Assembly: GCA_030065935.1 (NCBI GenBank)
Contig: JASJCP010000058.1
Coordinates: 1-45,534, forward strand
Reading direction: 5' to 3'
Origin: Xenococcaceae cyanobacterium MO_167.B27
GTDB taxonomy: Bacteria; Cyanobacteriota; Cyanobacteriia; Cyanobacteriales; Xenococcaceae
Length of the DNA: 45,534 nt
In this document: piece by piece, positions 44,726 through 45,534 of the stretch
Position numbering within the stretch: position 1 is the first letter of the stretch
Layout: every line of letters starts with the position of its first letter
Notes under the pieces: generated by a model
What the model was told of the DNA's origin: nothing
Databases searched by the model: none
What the model saw: only the letters and a program-made list of their open reading frames with translations
Made by a program: the position numbers and the translations under genes

Positions 44726-45396
44726 AATTTTTACTTAGTCAGATTAAGTAATCTATTTGTTACGAGGTTATTAATCAGTTACAAATAGCGAAGAAGCAAA
44801 CAGTGAAAGTCCTCACAACTGCTTCTGCTATGAGCGTTATAGACAAATGGGAAAGGGTAAGGTCAGTATAGTTCCTAAAGAAGTAAGGATGGCTACATTT
44901 GGTAAAACTTCACAAGGGTCATAGGTCATGGAATTATTGGAGCAATCAAGAACTAATTTCTGCGCTTGAGAAATAGTCTTTTATTGGGCAGTACAAAGAA
45001 CATGAAGCCTTTTTTACTGTGGGCAGTCAACAACTACGATCCTAGAAAGGAAATAATTTTACTTTTGTGTGGTTTTCCCATCAGTGTCGTTCATAGCAGC
45101 CAAGGATAGCTCACTGGAAGAATTAGCCAGCAATCGCTTTTATGGGGTTGTACGTCATGCCATAATTTGATTATGTACTCTAGCAAGACCGAAGGCAAGC
45201 TAGATTACCATTCATGTGTCAAGGTAGTGCTACACGCCCTCGTTTGGGTTTTGTTAATACTGAGCAGCGTACGATGTTAACGCAGGACAATTGGGGTGGC
45301 ATTCTAGCGGGGCTGTCACCCCGCCAGGTTTAAAGGATAAATTAAATAATGGCATTGAACTGAGATATATTTAGATATATTGTATTTTAGGCAAGC
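44726..45396. other. non-coding region before the third omega-RNA-like leader
   Basis: No supported gene in 670 bp. There is a two-step hairpin at 44793-44825 (GAAGCA and GTGA pairing with TCAC and TGCTTC), and the following 100 bp looks like structured RNA or element DNA that I cannot assign. A 39-codon frame at 45214-45333 (TEQRTMLTQDNWGGILAGL) looks faintly protein-like but matches nothing I know. Confidence 0.4.
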
Positions 45397-45397
45397 A

Positions 45398-45534
45398 TCA
45401 ACGACCCACCGCCTCTAGCGGGGGCTTGAAATACAGTCCAAGTTGACCAGTCTAAGATCGCGCGACGATCTACGTTAACGGTAAGCGTTAAAGTTCCTAC
45501 CTTGGAGTGCGTGAGGTGCTCCATGCTCTAGAAC
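45398..45534 (+). ncRNA. omega-RNA-like leader of an IscB-type element, cut by the window end
   Basis: A hairpin (45405-45412 with 45418-45424), GGGGGCTTGAAA, and TTGACCAGTCTAAG at 45443-45456, identical to the 14-mer at 13002-13015. After it come GTAAGCGTTAAAG and further pairing segments to the end. The layout equals the leader of isrB at 138-342. If intact, an IscB or IsrB start codon should lie within about 150 bp past the window. Confidence 0.6.

Overview
The window is chromosomal DNA from a cyanobacterium, AT-rich outside its mobile elements. The evidence is a complete psaC (photosystem I FeS subunit), a GUN4-domain protein, a HetP-family protein, a Mo-nitrogenase-C-domain protein, a CYP110-like P450, many copies of the HIP1 palindrome GCGATCGC and 7-bp tandem repeats between genes. 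I cannot name the genus. A HetC-like exporter and a HetP-family protein also occur in cyanobacteria that do not form heterocysts, so they do not prove heterocyst formation.

Layout. (1) 1-1.7 kb: an IsrB-type OMEGA element (RuvC-only nuclease of the IscB superfamily with an upstream omega-RNA-like leader) next to a 5'-truncated hicB. (2) 1.9-6.2 kb, minus strand: two tandem paralogues of an extremely acidic protein family, an IS1 orfA remnant and an RTX nonapeptide-repeat protein. (3) 6.9-12.9 kb: a HetC-like ABC exporter (two CNMP-like domains, C39 peptidase, ABC core), divergent from hlyD-hetP. The 0.7-kb gap between them holds a textbook NtcA promoter pointing at hlyD-hetP and two 11-bp-period heptamer direct repeats. 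(4) 12.9-17.7 kb: a second omega-RNA-like leader without its protein, a small orphan gene, a two-partner-secretion exoprotein with seven exact 195-bp repeats, and an L,D-transpeptidase whose ideal start is separated from its frame by a T6 run. (5) 17.7-20.6 kb: a decay zone with a tnpB 5' fragment, an ORF-less group II intron whose two exons do not belong together, an adh fragment, and a P450 split by a 457-bp element that keeps only a TnpB-type right end. (6) 20.6-30.8 kb: mostly housekeeping and signalling genes (Uma2, response regulator-thioredoxin reductase-like fusion, double-ABM protein, GUN4, double-GAF, sugar ABC permease, PHP phosphatase, AEC carrier, TerB/Mo-nitro-C, psaC). (7) 31-45.5 kb: decayed tnpB with right end, prolyl oligopeptidase, response regulator, lipA, GH13 sugar phosphorylase, AspT-like transporter, a secretin-like exported protein, IS remnants, an APC permease, and a third omega-RNA-like leader running off the right edge.

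How the parts may work together. Region 3 looks like a nitrogen-responsive secretion and differentiation module: NtcA would raise the membrane-fusion protein and the HetP regulator next to a peptidase-containing exporter. The acidic paralogues and the RTX protein are plausible type I cargo by proximity only. The other theme is RNA-guided transposon nucleases: three IscB/IsrB-type leaders and two TnpB-type right ends in 45 kb, most without an intact protein, so any RNA they make would have to be served in trans.
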